Shown: positions 35,333 through 44,830, counted from the first letter of the stretch. The stretch is 64,000 nucleotides of DNA from JBBQWR01 sp038210495 (GCA_038210495.1 JBBQWR010000002.1:120793-184792), one strand, 5' to 3'. Notes: generated by a model not told the origin, from the letters alone. Program-made: numbers and translations.

Positions 35333-36112
35333 TTATTTTTTTCGCCAGAATCGCACGTTTTGCGGCCTATCTTTTCCGGGTGGCCCAAGTAATAGCCCCC
35401 GGTCGCCGTCGCCAACCAGATAGCCTTCCAACTGAAAGGTTGTGAGTTGGCCACTTTCCGGGTTGGTCGCGCTGAATTGCATCCAGATACTTCGTTCGGG
35501 CTTTTCCAGGTAGTTCCCTTCCAATGTGGCGACAGTTCCATTTGGCCCAGCGGCTCCCAGCACGGCGTGCATGTGCTTATCCAATATCAAGTATGGTGAC
35601 TCTGTTGGCTGGTCATCAGTACGCCACTCGCCAACGAACGGCGACACCTGCGACTGCCGCGAGTATGTCGTGAGTGCGCCACAAACGAGAAGCAATGCGA
35701 GCACGATTCCTGCAATGTGCCGGAGTTCTAGCGGGCGACGCTCTGGCTTCGGTGGCAATCGCTTGAGCGGAGTTGCCACTGCGGCCGTCCGTGTTTCCGG
35801 TGGCGCGGTGGGCTGAAGCGCGTTTGACACGTACGGGCTGATAGCTTCCGCACGTTCCTCGCGCAGCTCTTCTTGAACCGAGACGGCTTGCGGCGGTTTG
35901 CTCGGTGGGCGAACGCCAAGAGGGGATTGTATCCGCTTATCTTTCTGCGAAGCGGCGTAACTGATTAGAGTCAGCAGGGTTCCAATCCCGAGCATCACGC
36001 CTGCCTGTGGATTGCCTGTGCTGATAAAGACAAGCAGGCAGAGGCCGTTCCACGCTACAGCAAGTGGCCCACGCAAGATAATCCCGCGTCTATGTCGTCT
36101 TCTACGACTCAT
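35333..36112 (-). CDS. Membrane protein of unknown function
   Basis: 259 residues from MSRRRRHRRG. Arg-rich N-terminus, two hydrophobic helices (about 18-55, including CLLVFISTGNPQAGVMLGIG), a Pro-rich linker, a third helix (IAGIVLALLLVCGALTTY), and a C-terminal globular region (SPFVGEWRTDDQ, GTVATLEGNYLEK) that looks like a lipocalin-type beta domain measuring 'what an excess of the sample would be'. The domain idea is inference. Its 5' end overlaps the opposite-strand integrase frame by about 20 bases. Confidence 0.6.
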   Translation of the reverse strand: MSRRRRHRRGIILRGPLAVAWNGLCLLVFISTGNPQAGVMLGIGTLLTLISYAASQKDKRIQSPLGVRPPSKPPQAVSVQEELREERAEAISPYVSNALQPTAPPETRTAAVATPLKRLPPKPERRPLELRHIAGIVLALLLVCGALTTYSRQSQVSPFVGEWRTDDQPTESPYLILDKHMHAVLGAAGPNGTVATLEGNYLEKPERSIWMQFSATNPESGQLTTFQLEGYLVGDGDRGLLLGPPGKDRPQNVRFWRKK

Positions 36113-37861
36113 CCTGTCATCCCCCCCCAACGGCAATGTTTTGCAGCGTGCCGGCCCCTCATAATTGCGACCTCGATCATGCTCGGGCGAGGAACGGCAT
36201 CACAAGCTAGACGCGCGTTCACCCGATGCGATCGCCGGAAAAGCCGGCGGCGACAGCCCGCAGGGGGAGTCGAAATCTTGGCGGCTCTGGCAAATAAGGG
36301 GACGCAGCTCGAATCGGAATCGAGCCGCGTCCCGTTTTTCGTCCTTCGCTCGACCAAAGTTGCCCGGACCGGCAGCAAGGCCGACCGGACCGAGGCCGAA
36401 CGCGTGGCGGCGAAGTGGGAATCGGAACTCCGCGAAGGGCGCTACCGCAACGCGAGCAAAATCACGTGGGACGAATTCCGCTTGAAGTACGAAGCGGAAG
36501 TTTTGCCGAGTCTCGCGGCGGCGACCGACACCAAAATCTCTGGCGTGTTCAACGCGGTTGAAAAGTATCTCTCCCCCGGCTTGCAGCGAAGCGTCACCGC
36601 CGAGCGATTGAGCTATCTTCAATCCAAGCTCCGCGAAGCCGGTCGAGCGGACAACACGATTAAAAGTTGCATGGCTCACCTTGTCGCGTCCATACGCTGG
36701 GCCGTCGGCGTGGGGCTGTTGCACGCTGCGCCAAAGGTTCAAATGCCGAAGCCGGCCAAGGGCGCCAAAATGATGAAGGGGCGACCAATCACCGGCGAAG
36801 AATTCGACCACATGCTTGCCAAGTGCGAAGCCGTGGTCGGCGCCGAGCGGGCGGCGTCGTGGCAGCACTACCTACGCGGGCTGTATTGTTCCGGCTTGCG
36901 GCTGGCTGAATCCCTGGAACTCTGTTGGGACCAGGATAACAGGCTATGCGTCGATTTGAGCGGCAAGCGGCCGATGCTGCGAATCCCGGCAGCGCTCGAA
37001 AAGGGGAATCAAGACCGGCTCTTGCCGATGGCCCCCGAGTTTGCCGAATTCCTGGCGGCGACCCCCGAGGCCGACCGCACGGGCTACGTGTTCAAGCCAG
37101 AAGCGGCCCGCGTGCATGGCGAGCGGCTCGGCGCCCTGCGTGTCTGCCAGATCGTCAGCAAGATTGGCGAAAAGGCCGGAGTCAAAGTGGCGACCGACCC
37201 CAAGGGGAAAATCAAGTACGCGTCGGCTCACGACCTGCGCCGATCGTTCGGCGAACGGTGGGCTAGCCGCGTCATGCCCCAAGTGTTGATGGAGCTAATG
37301 CGGCACGAGTCGATAGATACGACCCTGAAATTCTACGTGGGCCGAAACGCTCAAACCACGGCCGACGTGCTGTGGGCGGCTCACGAAAAGGCCGCTGGTA
37401 ACATTTTCGGTAACAGTGGCCCAAAAGAGCCCGTCACCCCTTCCGACGAATCGCACGCAAAACCTTGTGACGATTCGACTTCTAAAGCTCCCCGAAAGCA
37501 ACCCTCCTCGAAACGAGTCTCGGTTCGTTTGCCTACGCCGCGTAGGCTTCCGTCCTTCACCGGAAAACCTTCGGAAATCGACAGCCGTCTACTCATCTCA
37601 TCAATCAACGTGCAGAAAACTCGTGAAAATGGGACCCGAATGAGAAACCACCGACGGACTGCTTGCCTGCTTCGGTGCGCCCAACCGAGGTCGATTAAAC
37701 CGACGCGCGCAAATTTGCCTTCGTCATTCATCTGTATCAGGCGATCGCGGCTCGTCGAAATGATTTGGTCGACAAGCCGGCTCCCGATCGGTCGGTCCGC
37801 ACAGGCGACGAGGCCGTCGCCGCTGCGAACGGGATCGCCCCGCCGAATGCAAGTCTTTTAA
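36092..37861 (+). CDS. Tyrosine recombinase (integrase) with chimeric 5' end
   Basis: The core from about 36345 onward is an integrase: N-terminal SAM-like region (DRTEAERVAAKWESELREG), catalytic Arg in CSGLRLAESLEL, HxxR in SAHDLRRSFGERW, second His in MRHESIDTTLKFYV with nucleophile Tyr. All catalytic residues are present. The first about 85 codons (36092-36344) do not look like integrase and include hairpin repeat A (36285-36344), so the natural 5' end has probably been replaced. Possible starts are 36092 and 36179. The C-terminal about 100 residues after FGNSGPKEPV are also atypical, so activity is uncertain. Confidence 0.75.
   Translation: MSSSTTHPVIPPQRQCFAACRPLIIATSIMLGRGTASQARRAFTRCDRRKSRRRQPAGGVEILAALANKGTQLESESSRVPFFVLRSTKVARTGSKADRTEAERVAAKWESELREGRYRNASKITWDEFRLKYEAEVLPSLAAATDTKISGVFNAVEKYLSPGLQRSVTAERLSYLQSKLREAGRADNTIKSCMAHLVASIRWAVGVGLLHAAPKVQMPKPAKGAKMMKGRPITGEEFDHMLAKCEAVVGAERAASWQHYLRGLYCSGLRLAESLELCWDQDNRLCVDLSGKRPMLRIPAALEKGNQDRLLPMAPEFAEFLAATPEADRTGYVFKPEAARVHGERLGALRVCQIVSKIGEKAGVKVATDPKGKIKYASAHDLRRSFGERWASRVMPQVLMELMRHESIDTTLKFYVGRNAQTTADVLWAAHEKAAGNIFGNSGPKEPVTPSDESHAKPCDDSTSKAPRKQPSSKRVSVRLPTPRRLPSFTGKPSEIDSRLLISSINVQKTRENGTRMRNHRRTACLLRCAQPRSIKPTRANLPSSFICIRRSRLVEMIWSTSRLPIGRSAQATRPSPLRTGSPRRMQVF
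36285..36344 (+). repeat. Hairpin repeat A, copy 2
   Basis: Matches 34366-34425. Lies inside the integrase reading frame, just before the first integrase-like residues. Confidence 0.8.
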
Positions 37862-38198
37862 TTTTCCACGATTGCTGAACGCCCGGTCGTTTACTCGCCG
37901 CCCCGTTCAGGCTTATAGAAAAGCGACGAATCTTGCTTGTGTTGCCCCACGCGGACATAGACAATGTCTGCGTCCAGTCCGGTTTTTGACCCCACGACGA
38001 ACGCACTCGTCGCCCGGTCACCAACCGGCCAGGACCGGATGGTCTGTGGTCACCGATTTTGGTGTTTGATCGGGATCGGTTTTCTCAGCGGGGGACACGA
38101 CGGCGACGCAACGCTCGTGATGATTCGACATGGCCTTCGCGCGCCGTCGCGTTCAACCCGGCAGCGAGTCGGCCTTCTTGTGCTTGAAGGAGTTCGCC
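37862..38198. other. Intergenic region, no gene seen
   Basis: In another frame the last 120 bases of the integrase region (about 37715-37875) read FVIHLYQAIAARRND...LLIFHDC then stop, a possible remnant of a further gene. The rest holds the promoter region of the 38199 gene. Confidence 0.3.
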
Positions 38199-39296
38199 AT
38201 GATTGCTGGCTCTCGTCACGTGCGCCTAACCGGTTTGCTCGCGAGCCAACGCGGCTGTCGGCGTATCTGGATTACCGTGCTGAGTCTTTTGCCGGTTGCC
38301 ATGAGCGCGCCGCCGGCCATGGCGAGCAGCGCTACTTGGACCAGGCCGACGAGCGGCGGATTTTGGTCGACCCCTGGCAATTGGGCTCCCTCTAACCCCT
38401 CAGGGATCGATGCGATCGCCGACTTCAGCACGCTCGATATCACGGCCGACAACACAGTTCATTTCAATTTCAGCGGCATCACAATCGGTAATATGATTTT
38501 CGGCGACACGACGCCGACCAACAACTGGATCTTCGAGGACCAGGGCAACGGTGGAAGCGGCGCCGTTTTTCTGGTTCTCGCCGTTTCTTCCGGGAGTCCG
38601 ACGATCACGGTCAACAATCAGACTGCCACGATCATTGTGCAGTTGCGGGGTTCGCAGGGGTTTACGAAGGCGGGCTCCGGCACGCTCGTGTTGAGTGCGG
38701 TCTCCGAGCCGGTCGGCGGCACACTCTTGGTGAGCCAAGGCACCCTGGTCCAAAACGCGGCTCTGACGTGCGATGTGGCAAACTACGCCACGTTCATCTC
38801 GAACAATGCCAGCATCGACGGTCGAATCATCAACTTCGGAGTGGCGACGTTCAATATGAACCTGGTCGCGACTAACGGCCTGGAAAACGATGGCGTCGCG
38901 GTGGTCGCGCCCGGTGTGAACATCACGCTAAACGGCGCAGGACTCAACAACATGGGCACGATAGCCATGACCGGCGGTACACTCGCGGTTGGCCAGGGCT
39001 CGACGAATTCAGGATCGCTAACCTTTGCGGCGGGGACGCAATTGGCTCTTGGCGCGAGTACTTTCAACAACAACGGCGCAATCTATCTCAATGGCGGATT
39101 GATCACCGGCGCCGGCGGCCAGTTGAGTAATAATTTCGGCGGCGTCGTCGCCGGGCCAGGCACGATTCTAAGCACGTTCAGCAACAGCGGCGGACTGCTA
39201 AGCGTTAGCGGTGGCACGACCATCATCAGCCAAGGTTTCGACAATGGGGGTTTTCTGCTTGCTGCTTGGATTCGACTTCTTTCCAGAATTCTTTGA
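38199..39296 (+). pseudogene. Secreted autotransporter-type beta-strand repeat protein, 3' truncated
   Basis: ATG 38199 has a textbook RBS (AAGGAG, seven bases). Signal peptide (ITVLSLLPVAMSAPPAMA), then an asparagine/glycine-rich beta-solenoid with autotransporter-associated strand repeats (FTKAGSGTLVLSA, GGTLLVSQGTLVQN, NNNGAIYLNGGLI). At about 39243 the repeat sequence stops abruptly and the last residues (AAWIRLLSRIL) are just the antisense of the convergent kinase gene. The usual C-terminal PEP-CTERM or anchor is missing. Confidence 0.75.
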
Positions 39297-41541
39297 CTGG
39301 TTTGTCGTTGATCGTTTCCAAGGTCTTGATCGAGCGGAGGATTGCGATATCACGCTCGGGATTGAAATCGCATGAAAGGAATTTGAGTGGCATGTCTTTC
39401 AGCAAAGACAAATCGGAGACACTTGTACGTTGGCATGAAACTTGTTCTAACGGCATTCCTCTCAATACTGACAAGTCGGTTACGTGAGTATCCCTCAAGT
39501 TGATGCACTTCAGCGGCATCCCCTTGAGCGGCGTTAGATCGGATACGGGCGACTCCATAAGAATCAAAGTTGTCAGATTTATGCCCATCAAGGGTCTGAG
39601 ATCAGTGGTGGACGTGCCATAGAGGGAAAGAACTAATATTGGCATTCCCTTCAGGGGCGCTAGTTCCCCAACTGGAGAATAAGCAATGTCCAAGTATTCG
39701 ATGGGCATCCCTCTAAATGGGCTCAAGTCGCTCACTTGCGAATTAACAATGCCGAACTTCGTAAGTGGCAGCCCATTCAGCGGCGAAAGATCGGACAATT
39801 GCGATTTCGCGTCGCCAGGAGATCGCAGATAGAGCGACTTCAGGCCCGCCAACGCCCGTAGCGGAGAAATGTCAGTTATATGCTGGGGGGAAAATGAGAG
39901 CCCTCGCACGCTTCCGTCTGCAATTTCCGGAGCAAGCTTTCCGTCGAATTGAGGATTGAGTTCCTGCAACTTCTTGGCGACGGCCATTGCCTGGTCCTCG
40001 GCAGGCAGGGCGGCGACTTGGCGTTCCCACTGCTTAAACTGTGAAGTGAACCACGGCTTGACTTTCGCCAACCTCGCCGTGATCGACTGCTTGCCACCCG
40101 ACTCAATCACGAAGTCCTGGCCGAAGACGGCAAATCCATCTTTTTCGATCTTCAGCCGATGCTTGCCGGGATCGACCGCAATAGCGACTTTTCCATTCTG
40201 GCCGGGCTGGCTGATCTCGACCGTGCCTTGTTCATCCAGAACTTCGACCACGGCATCTGGCTGGTCGATTTCAACGACGAGCGTCCCGTCTATAGTGCGA
40301 ATCTTGAGCAGAACGCCAGCGACCAGGATCAGAGCCAGCAAGCCGCCACCGACGATTGCCTGCATGCCACGCTTGGAAAAGCTCTTGACCGCTGCCGTGA
40401 TTGGTTTTGTGGGTTTTTTGTGGGCAGCCGTCTGGCTTGCAGACGTCTTGGAAGGGGCATCCTTGAGAAAACTCAGGTTGCTGATTCCAGCATCAACTTC
40501 AACCGATGTCGTCGAGCCGCCGGCCGTCGAACCACTCGATACACAGTCCTGCAAGTCGGCCACGACCTCGCTCATCGTCTGGTAACGGTCGTCAGCGTTC
40601 TTGGCGACCATCTTCTCGAAGACGGCCTGAACCTGCTCAGGCACGTCGGAACCCAAAGACGGGATCGGCTTTTCACGGTGAGCCAAGAGTTTTGCCATCA
40701 ATGAATCGCCGTCGTAGGTTGGCTTACCTGCGACGAGGTAGTACAGCGTGCAGCCCAGACTGTAGATGTCGGAGCGAGCTTCGGCATGTTTGGTGCTGAG
40801 AGCCTGCTCGGGGGCCATATAGTCCACCGTGCCCATCACCGCACCAGTGCCGGTCAATTCGGCCCGGGTAGCCGCATCTCCACCCGCTTCGATACGGGCA
40901 AGGCCCATGTCCAGAATCTTTACAGTACCATCTGCATCGAGCAGGAGGTTCGCTGGTTTGATGTCCCGATGGATCACTCCCTTCTTATGAGCGAACTCCA
41001 AACCACGAGCCGCTTGAAGGACGTAGTTGACGGACTTGGCGACGGAGACCGGGCCGTTCCTTTTGACTAGCGCAGACAAATCGCTTCCCTCGATACATTC
41101 CATGACGAGGAAGTGAACGCCATTGGCTTCGTCGGCATCATCGGTAGCGACGATATTGGTGTGACGCAATTTGGCGGCGGCTTCGACCTCACGTTGAAAG
41201 CGAGCAACAGCCCCGGCATCTTGCGTCACGGCCTTGGGTAGCATCTTTATTGCCACCACTCGCCTCATGCGACGATGCTCGGCCTTGAACACTTGCCCCA
41301 TGCCACCGGCCCCGATCTTGTCGAGGATGGTGTAGTTGCCCAGGATTAGTGACTTGGCACGTCCCTGGTAGATTTCCTGAGCTTGAAACTTTGTCAGTTG
41401 TTTGCTCTGCACCAGTTGTCGAGCAAGCTCCTGAGCATCTTTCGGCCGAGCTTTCGGCGGTACGAAGTTCTCCAGCTTGCCCGGCGAAATGATCCCCGAG
41501 TCGGAGAGTAGCTTGACGAATTTTTGGAGGGCGAGAGGCAT
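39226..41541 (-). CDS. Hanks-type Ser/Thr kinase with C-terminal leucine-rich repeats
   Basis: 771 residues. An N-terminal helical module (1-60, PKDAQELARQLVQSKQLT) is shared by a planctomycete kinase group. Kinase domain 70-335: GAGGMGQVF, catalytic Lys99, HRDIKPAN (His191-Asp193), Asp211 in a DMG rather than DFG motif, APE intact. One transmembrane helix (GGGLLALILVAGVLLKI), then a PEGA-like region and about eight irregular LRRs of the SDLSPLNGLPLTKFGI type. The last ten residues (AENPHCRNLG) come from beyond the junction with the opposite-strand gene, so the 3' end is recombinant. Confidence 0.92.
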   Translation of the reverse strand: MPLALQKFVKLLSDSGIISPGKLENFVPPKARPKDAQELARQLVQSKQLTKFQAQEIYQGRAKSLILGNYTILDKIGAGGMGQVFKAEHRRMRRVVAIKMLPKAVTQDAGAVARFQREVEAAAKLRHTNIVATDDADEANGVHFLVMECIEGSDLSALVKRNGPVSVAKSVNYVLQAARGLEFAHKKGVIHRDIKPANLLLDADGTVKILDMGLARIEAGGDAATRAELTGTGAVMGTVDYMAPEQALSTKHAEARSDIYSLGCTLYYLVAGKPTYDGDSLMAKLLAHREKPIPSLGSDVPEQVQAVFEKMVAKNADDRYQTMSEVVADLQDCVSSGSTAGGSTTSVEVDAGISNLSFLKDAPSKTSASQTAAHKKPTKPITAAVKSFSKRGMQAIVGGGLLALILVAGVLLKIRTIDGTLVVEIDQPDAVVEVLDEQGTVEISQPGQNGKVAIAVDPGKHRLKIEKDGFAVFGQDFVIESGGKQSITARLAKVKPWFTSQFKQWERQVAALPAEDQAMAVAKKLQELNPQFDGKLAPEIADGSVRGLSFSPQHITDISPLRALAGLKSLYLRSPGDAKSQLSDLSPLNGLPLTKFGIVNSQVSDLSPFRGMPIEYLDIAYSPVGELAPLKGMPILVLSLYGTSTTDLRPLMGINLTTLILMESPVSDLTPLKGMPLKCINLRDTHVTDLSVLRGMPLEQVSCQRTSVSDLSLLKDMPLKFLSCDFNPERDIAILRSIKTLETINDKPVKEFWKEVESKQQAENPHCRNLG

Positions 41542-41908
41542 AGACCGCCATCATATCATCCCCGAAAGCCGGGGAAAATACTGTAATGCGACTCGTCCCA
41601 AAAGTAGGCTGACAGCCGCAAAGATTCCGCTGATTTGGAGTAAGTTCAGATGGCTGCTTACTTTGATCCGGTGCACAAATGGCTCGGGATGCCGCGAGCC
41701 GGGCACGCCCGAGCGCTCTCCGTCGCCAATTTTGAAGTCTCCGCTACCGTACGACACGACATGCCCCTTCGTTTCCGTGCGCCAGAAAGCTGTGGATGTT
41801 TGCAATTCTTTCAGATTTCACGGCCCATCGCTCTCAGTTGTGCTACGGCGACGCTCATTGTTCAAGCGCTGCTTGAATTTCTCATGCGTTGGCTGATCCC
41901 CACTCGGT
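41542..41908. other. Intergenic region upstream of the LRR kinase
   Basis: Contains only short frames without recognisable content. It must include the kinase promoter and the boundary between host sequence and the phage-like block. Confidence 0.35.
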
Positions 41909-42028
41909 CTAACGCAAGCTCACGATACCAAGTCCTGGCACAATCTCGATCCGGACGCGATACACAATCGCCGCAATAATGCAGGCTACCAAGGCAGCAG
42001 CGACGATTCCAAAGGCAAAAATGCGCAT
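41909..42028 (-). CDS. Possible 39-residue single-pass membrane peptide
   Basis: ATG 42028 to TAG 41909. One strong hydrophobic helix (FGIVAAALVACIIAAIVY) is followed by a short charged tail with VRIEIVPGLG. Lies 90 bases downstream of the sigma-like gene on the same strand. RBS weak. A small phage membrane protein is plausible but unproven. Confidence 0.35.
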   Translation of the reverse strand: MRIFAFGIVAAALVACIIAAIVYRVRIEIVPGLGIVSLR

Positions 42029-42118
42029 AAATCTTGAATTGGTTTTTCAAAACTAAAACAGCGGCGCCCGTCAAAGCCGTGGCCATGACGGAGCGCCGCA
42101 TGAGTAAGCAGGACAAGA

Positions 42119-42694
42119 TCAGGCAGCCGCGAGTTGGGGGCTCGATGCGATGACGGCCTCGCCCTGAAAGCCCTCCCAGCTTTCTTTTAGCCATTGGCGA
42201 AGCTGCGAGATCCTGCCCGGCGACAGGCCAAACTTCTTGGATGCGTCGTTCGTGGTCTCGCCGCCGGCCAGAGCCAAGGCAATCTTCCGCTCTCGTCTTG
42301 GCAGCATCTGAAGCCAGGCCGAGAAATCCATCCGGCAGGCGGCGATGTCGGCCGGCGTCGCCCTTTTGTCCTCCACCACGATCTCCTGCCAGCAGCCTTC
42401 CTGCTCATCGAAGTGATCCAGCCGTTCAACCCGGAATCCCTTATTGTGCTGGGCATATGACGACAACACCTCGCGAATTCGCAGCTTACAGCCAACTCGC
42501 CGGCCGACGTGAACTTGAGCCACGGCATATCGGCAAAGCGCCGACGGAAAGCCGAGATCAGCCCGGCCGCGTTTCACCAGTCGAGCGTAAGCCTCCAAGC
42601 AGTTGGCCAAGACGTCTTGGACAAGTTCCTCGCGAAGATCGGACCGCATGCCACGGAACGCGATTCGGGCCTGACGACGAATGGCGGGCAGCAT
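42119..42694 (-). CDS. Phage-type RNA polymerase sigma-like factor
   Basis: 191 residues. N-terminal region resembles sigma region 2 (DLREELVQDVLANCLEAYARL), and the C-terminal region 4 helix-turn-helix is LPRRERKIALALAGGETTNDASKKFGLSPGRISQLRQWL. Such factors are recurrent in planctomycete prophage-like elements and probably direct late transcription (inference). A truncated phosphoesterase frame runs into its 5' part on the same strand. Confidence 0.75.
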   Translation of the reverse strand: MLPAIRRQARIAFRGMRSDLREELVQDVLANCLEAYARLVKRGRADLGFPSALCRYAVAQVHVGRRVGCKLRIREVLSSYAQHNKGFRVERLDHFDEQEGCWQEIVVEDKRATPADIAACRMDFSAWLQMLPRRERKIALALAGGETTNDASKKFGLSPGRISQLRQWLKESWEGFQGEAVIASSPQLAAA

Positions 42695-42734
42695 CGCGAG
42701 GAACGGGGCATGCCAAGCTGGCTCGGAGATTGTT

Positions 42735-42974
42735 GCGCCCTTCCCGAGCGGCGATCATCATCTCATCGTGGTTGCCCAACAGCGGGACAAGCCGGCACCG
42801 ATCCGCCAGATCGATCAGCATGTCGAGCACGCCTCGGCTGTCTGGCCCTCCATCCACGTAGTCGCCGAGCGTGACGATCGTGTCTTCCGAAGTCGGCTCG
42901 ATCAGTCGGAGCAATCCGGCCAGAGCGGTCGAATGTCCGTGGATGTCTCCGATGGCGATGGTGCGTGGTGGCAT
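42735..42974 (-). pseudogene. Calcineurin-like metallophosphoesterase, 3' truncated
   Basis: The N-terminal 80 residues carry the first metal-binding blocks intact: GDIHGH, GDYVDGGPDSRGVL and GNHDEMM, as in PrpA/lambda-PP-type phosphatases. After about residue 80 the frame leaves conserved sequence (it continues to 42558 as noise overlapping the sigma gene), and the C-terminal His metal ligands are absent. A deletion has fused it to the sigma-gene region. Confidence 0.75.
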
Positions 42975-43013
42975 TTTGACCTGGGTGAATTGACATCGAT
43001 TGATCGGGCCGTC

Positions 43014-43427
43014 TTATTTTTTATCATCGGACATATACTTGCCCAACGCGATCTCCGCCATGATCCCGAGCATTTCCAGGCCGGCGTTGTTTGCGGCTTG
43101 GGCCTGGGCACGGCGTCGTTGCTCGAGTGCCGCGATTTCTGCTTGCTCGTACTTGAATTTTGCGAGTAGCACCTTGGCTGGATCGTACGTGGTTGGGCGA
43201 ACATCCGATCTTGGGACTGGCACATAACGGTCCCATTCCACAACTCGAGCATCCCATTCCGCCCGTCGGAACGGAGCCGGCGGGGGCTGTCTAAAGCTTG
43301 CCCATACGGACCTCAGCGGCGGCAATCGGAGATATATTTGGAGCGCCGCAGCCAGGGCGATCACGAGAAACGGCAGGAGTGACATCCAGAACATCCCATT
43401 GTCGATCTGATCTTGTGTTGGGTCCAT
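43014..43427 (-). CDS. Small membrane protein, phage-associated hypothetical
   Basis: 137 residues. One N-terminal hydrophobic helix (MFWMSLLPFLVIALAAALQIYL), then a Pro/Arg-rich stretch (FRQPPPAPFRRAEWD) and a helical, coiled-coil-prone C-terminus (EQAEIAALEQRRRAQAQAANN). No family recognised. Confidence 0.6.
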   Translation of the reverse strand: MDPTQDQIDNGMFWMSLLPFLVIALAAALQIYLRLPPLRSVWASFRQPPPAPFRRAEWDARVVEWDRYVPVPRSDVRPTTYDPAKVLLAKFKYEQAEIAALEQRRRAQAQAANNAGLEMLGIMAEIALGKYMSDDKK

Positions 43428-43538
43428 CGTCGCTTTTCCTGGGAGTGTGGCTCTTCACCAAATACCCGCCCCCTAAGAAAACCGCACGACCTCGACGACG
43501 GTGTGTCTCGACCGCCAAAAATTCCTTGATCAAAATCG

Positions 43539-43946
43539 TCAGTCAACCGCCGAAACCAGCATAAGTTCGTAGACGTATCGGTTGGGCACGTACTCCCGGA
43601 AGAATAGAGAATCATCATCCCCGAGTGCTCTTGCGATCGAGGCAGCTACAGCTGGACTGCGACTGGCTCCTTGCTCGCAATGGACCACGAGAGCTCCGAT
43701 CCGGTCCTGGTATTCACGGACGAATCGCCAAATCCGCTTGGCGTGGGACGGCTTCATCAGCACGATATCCGGCCGCAATTGATCCTCGGCGTCGTGGAAC
43801 TTCAAGAACAGGGCGCCGCGAAAGAGGATCGGCTTGCGGATGCGCGGCTTCCGCGAGCCCGGATCGGAAATGGAGATCACCGCATACGGTTCCCAAACCA
43901 AAATGCCTCGTTCGATTTCTTCTCGGCTGGCCACGATCAGTTTCAT
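43539..43946 (-). CDS. Protein-tyrosine-phosphatase-like protein
   Basis: 135 residues from MKLIVASREEIERG. The PTP signature CX5R is present as VVHCEQGASRSPAV, preceded by a candidate general-acid region (KFHDAEDQL). Short for a dual-specificity phosphatase. ATGA overlap with the WYL gene stop indicates translational coupling. Similar small phosphatases occur in phages and near WYL proteins; the target could be protein or RNA 5' ends. Confidence 0.75.
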   Translation of the reverse strand: MKLIVASREEIERGILVWEPYAVISISDPGSRKPRIRKPILFRGALFLKFHDAEDQLRPDIVLMKPSHAKRIWRFVREYQDRIGALVVHCEQGASRSPAVAASIARALGDDDSLFFREYVPNRYVYELMLVSAVD

Positions 43947-44539
43947 TCGGCCTCGTTCAGTTGGATCGCCTTCTGCAATTGCTCGACGACCATCGTTCGC
44001 AGTTCCTTCGGCTTGATGATTTTGGCCCGGCCAGACCAACCGAGAATCCACCACAAGATTTCGCCCAGGCCATCCACCGTGAAGCTGAGCGTAACGCTGC
44101 CGTCTTTCGCTTTGCGGATGATCTTCTGCGTGTCGTGCCAGGTCGTTTCACAGACCAGCGGGGCTGCTTCGGGGTCAAACTGAATTGCCACGTCGTAGGA
44201 TTTTTCCCCGCGATAGACGCCCCAGGCGTTGCCAAAGTATTCCCGCATTGAGAAGTCGGCCGGCACGATGCACGGCGTGTCCAATCGAGTGAGCGTCTTG
44301 AAACGTTGCACGCGGTACGTCTTGGGCTGCTGGTCGGTGGCTGTTGCGGCGACCAGATACCAGGCTTGATTTACGAGACAGAGGCGGAAGGGGTGCAATG
44401 TCAGCTTGACTCGCTTCGACTTGTAAGGACTGGCGTATTCGCCCGACAACTGCGTGTTTTCGATCAACGCGAGTTGGATGGCCTTGATGATGTCCGTGTG
44501 ACCGCTGTGATCGGCCAGCTTCAACCCTAGCACTTCCAC
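43943..44539 (-). pseudogene. WYL-domain protein, 5' truncated
   Basis: 198 residues: the WYL core (HPFRLCLVNQAWYLVAATATDQQPKTYRVQRFKTL) and the C-terminal WCX region are intact, but the N-terminal winged-helix DNA-binding domain is missing. The frame starts exactly where a portal-protein fragment ends (about 44537). WYL proteins are ligand-sensing regulators, often linked to defence loci. The remaining part might still be translated from internal ATG 44539, with GGTCG-type weak RBS. Confidence 0.7.
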
Positions 44540-44830
44540 CGCAGGTCGAGTTTCACCGGCGTCGGCAGTTTCGGATTAGTGACAAATAGGGCGAACGATT
44601 CGCCGTCTTGGGTCCGGGCGCACCGCATCGTGCGGAGCTTGCCGGTCAGGTCTACGGCGGTCGCCCATTGGCGGAAGGCGATCTCGATCTGCTTGTTCGC
44701 GGCCTGGTTCGGCGTGAGCATTTGTAGCCGAGGGCCGGTGCCGATCACGTCATTGGCCAATGTGTTAACGATCACATTCCTTGCGGCGGCGAATACGGCC
44801 GTCCGGGCGTGGCTCGGTGTGGGTCGTATA
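44527..44830 (-). pseudogene. Phage portal protein internal fragment
   Basis: About 95 residues match the lambda-type portal family: ARTAVFAAARNVIVNTLANDVIGTGPRLQML, AFRQWATAVDLTGKLRTM, QDGESFALFVTNPKL, PVKLDLR. N-terminal clip and C-terminal stem/wing are gone. The frame terminates within the WYL fragment, showing a deletion scar. ATG 44775 is the first in-frame start. Confidence 0.75.
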
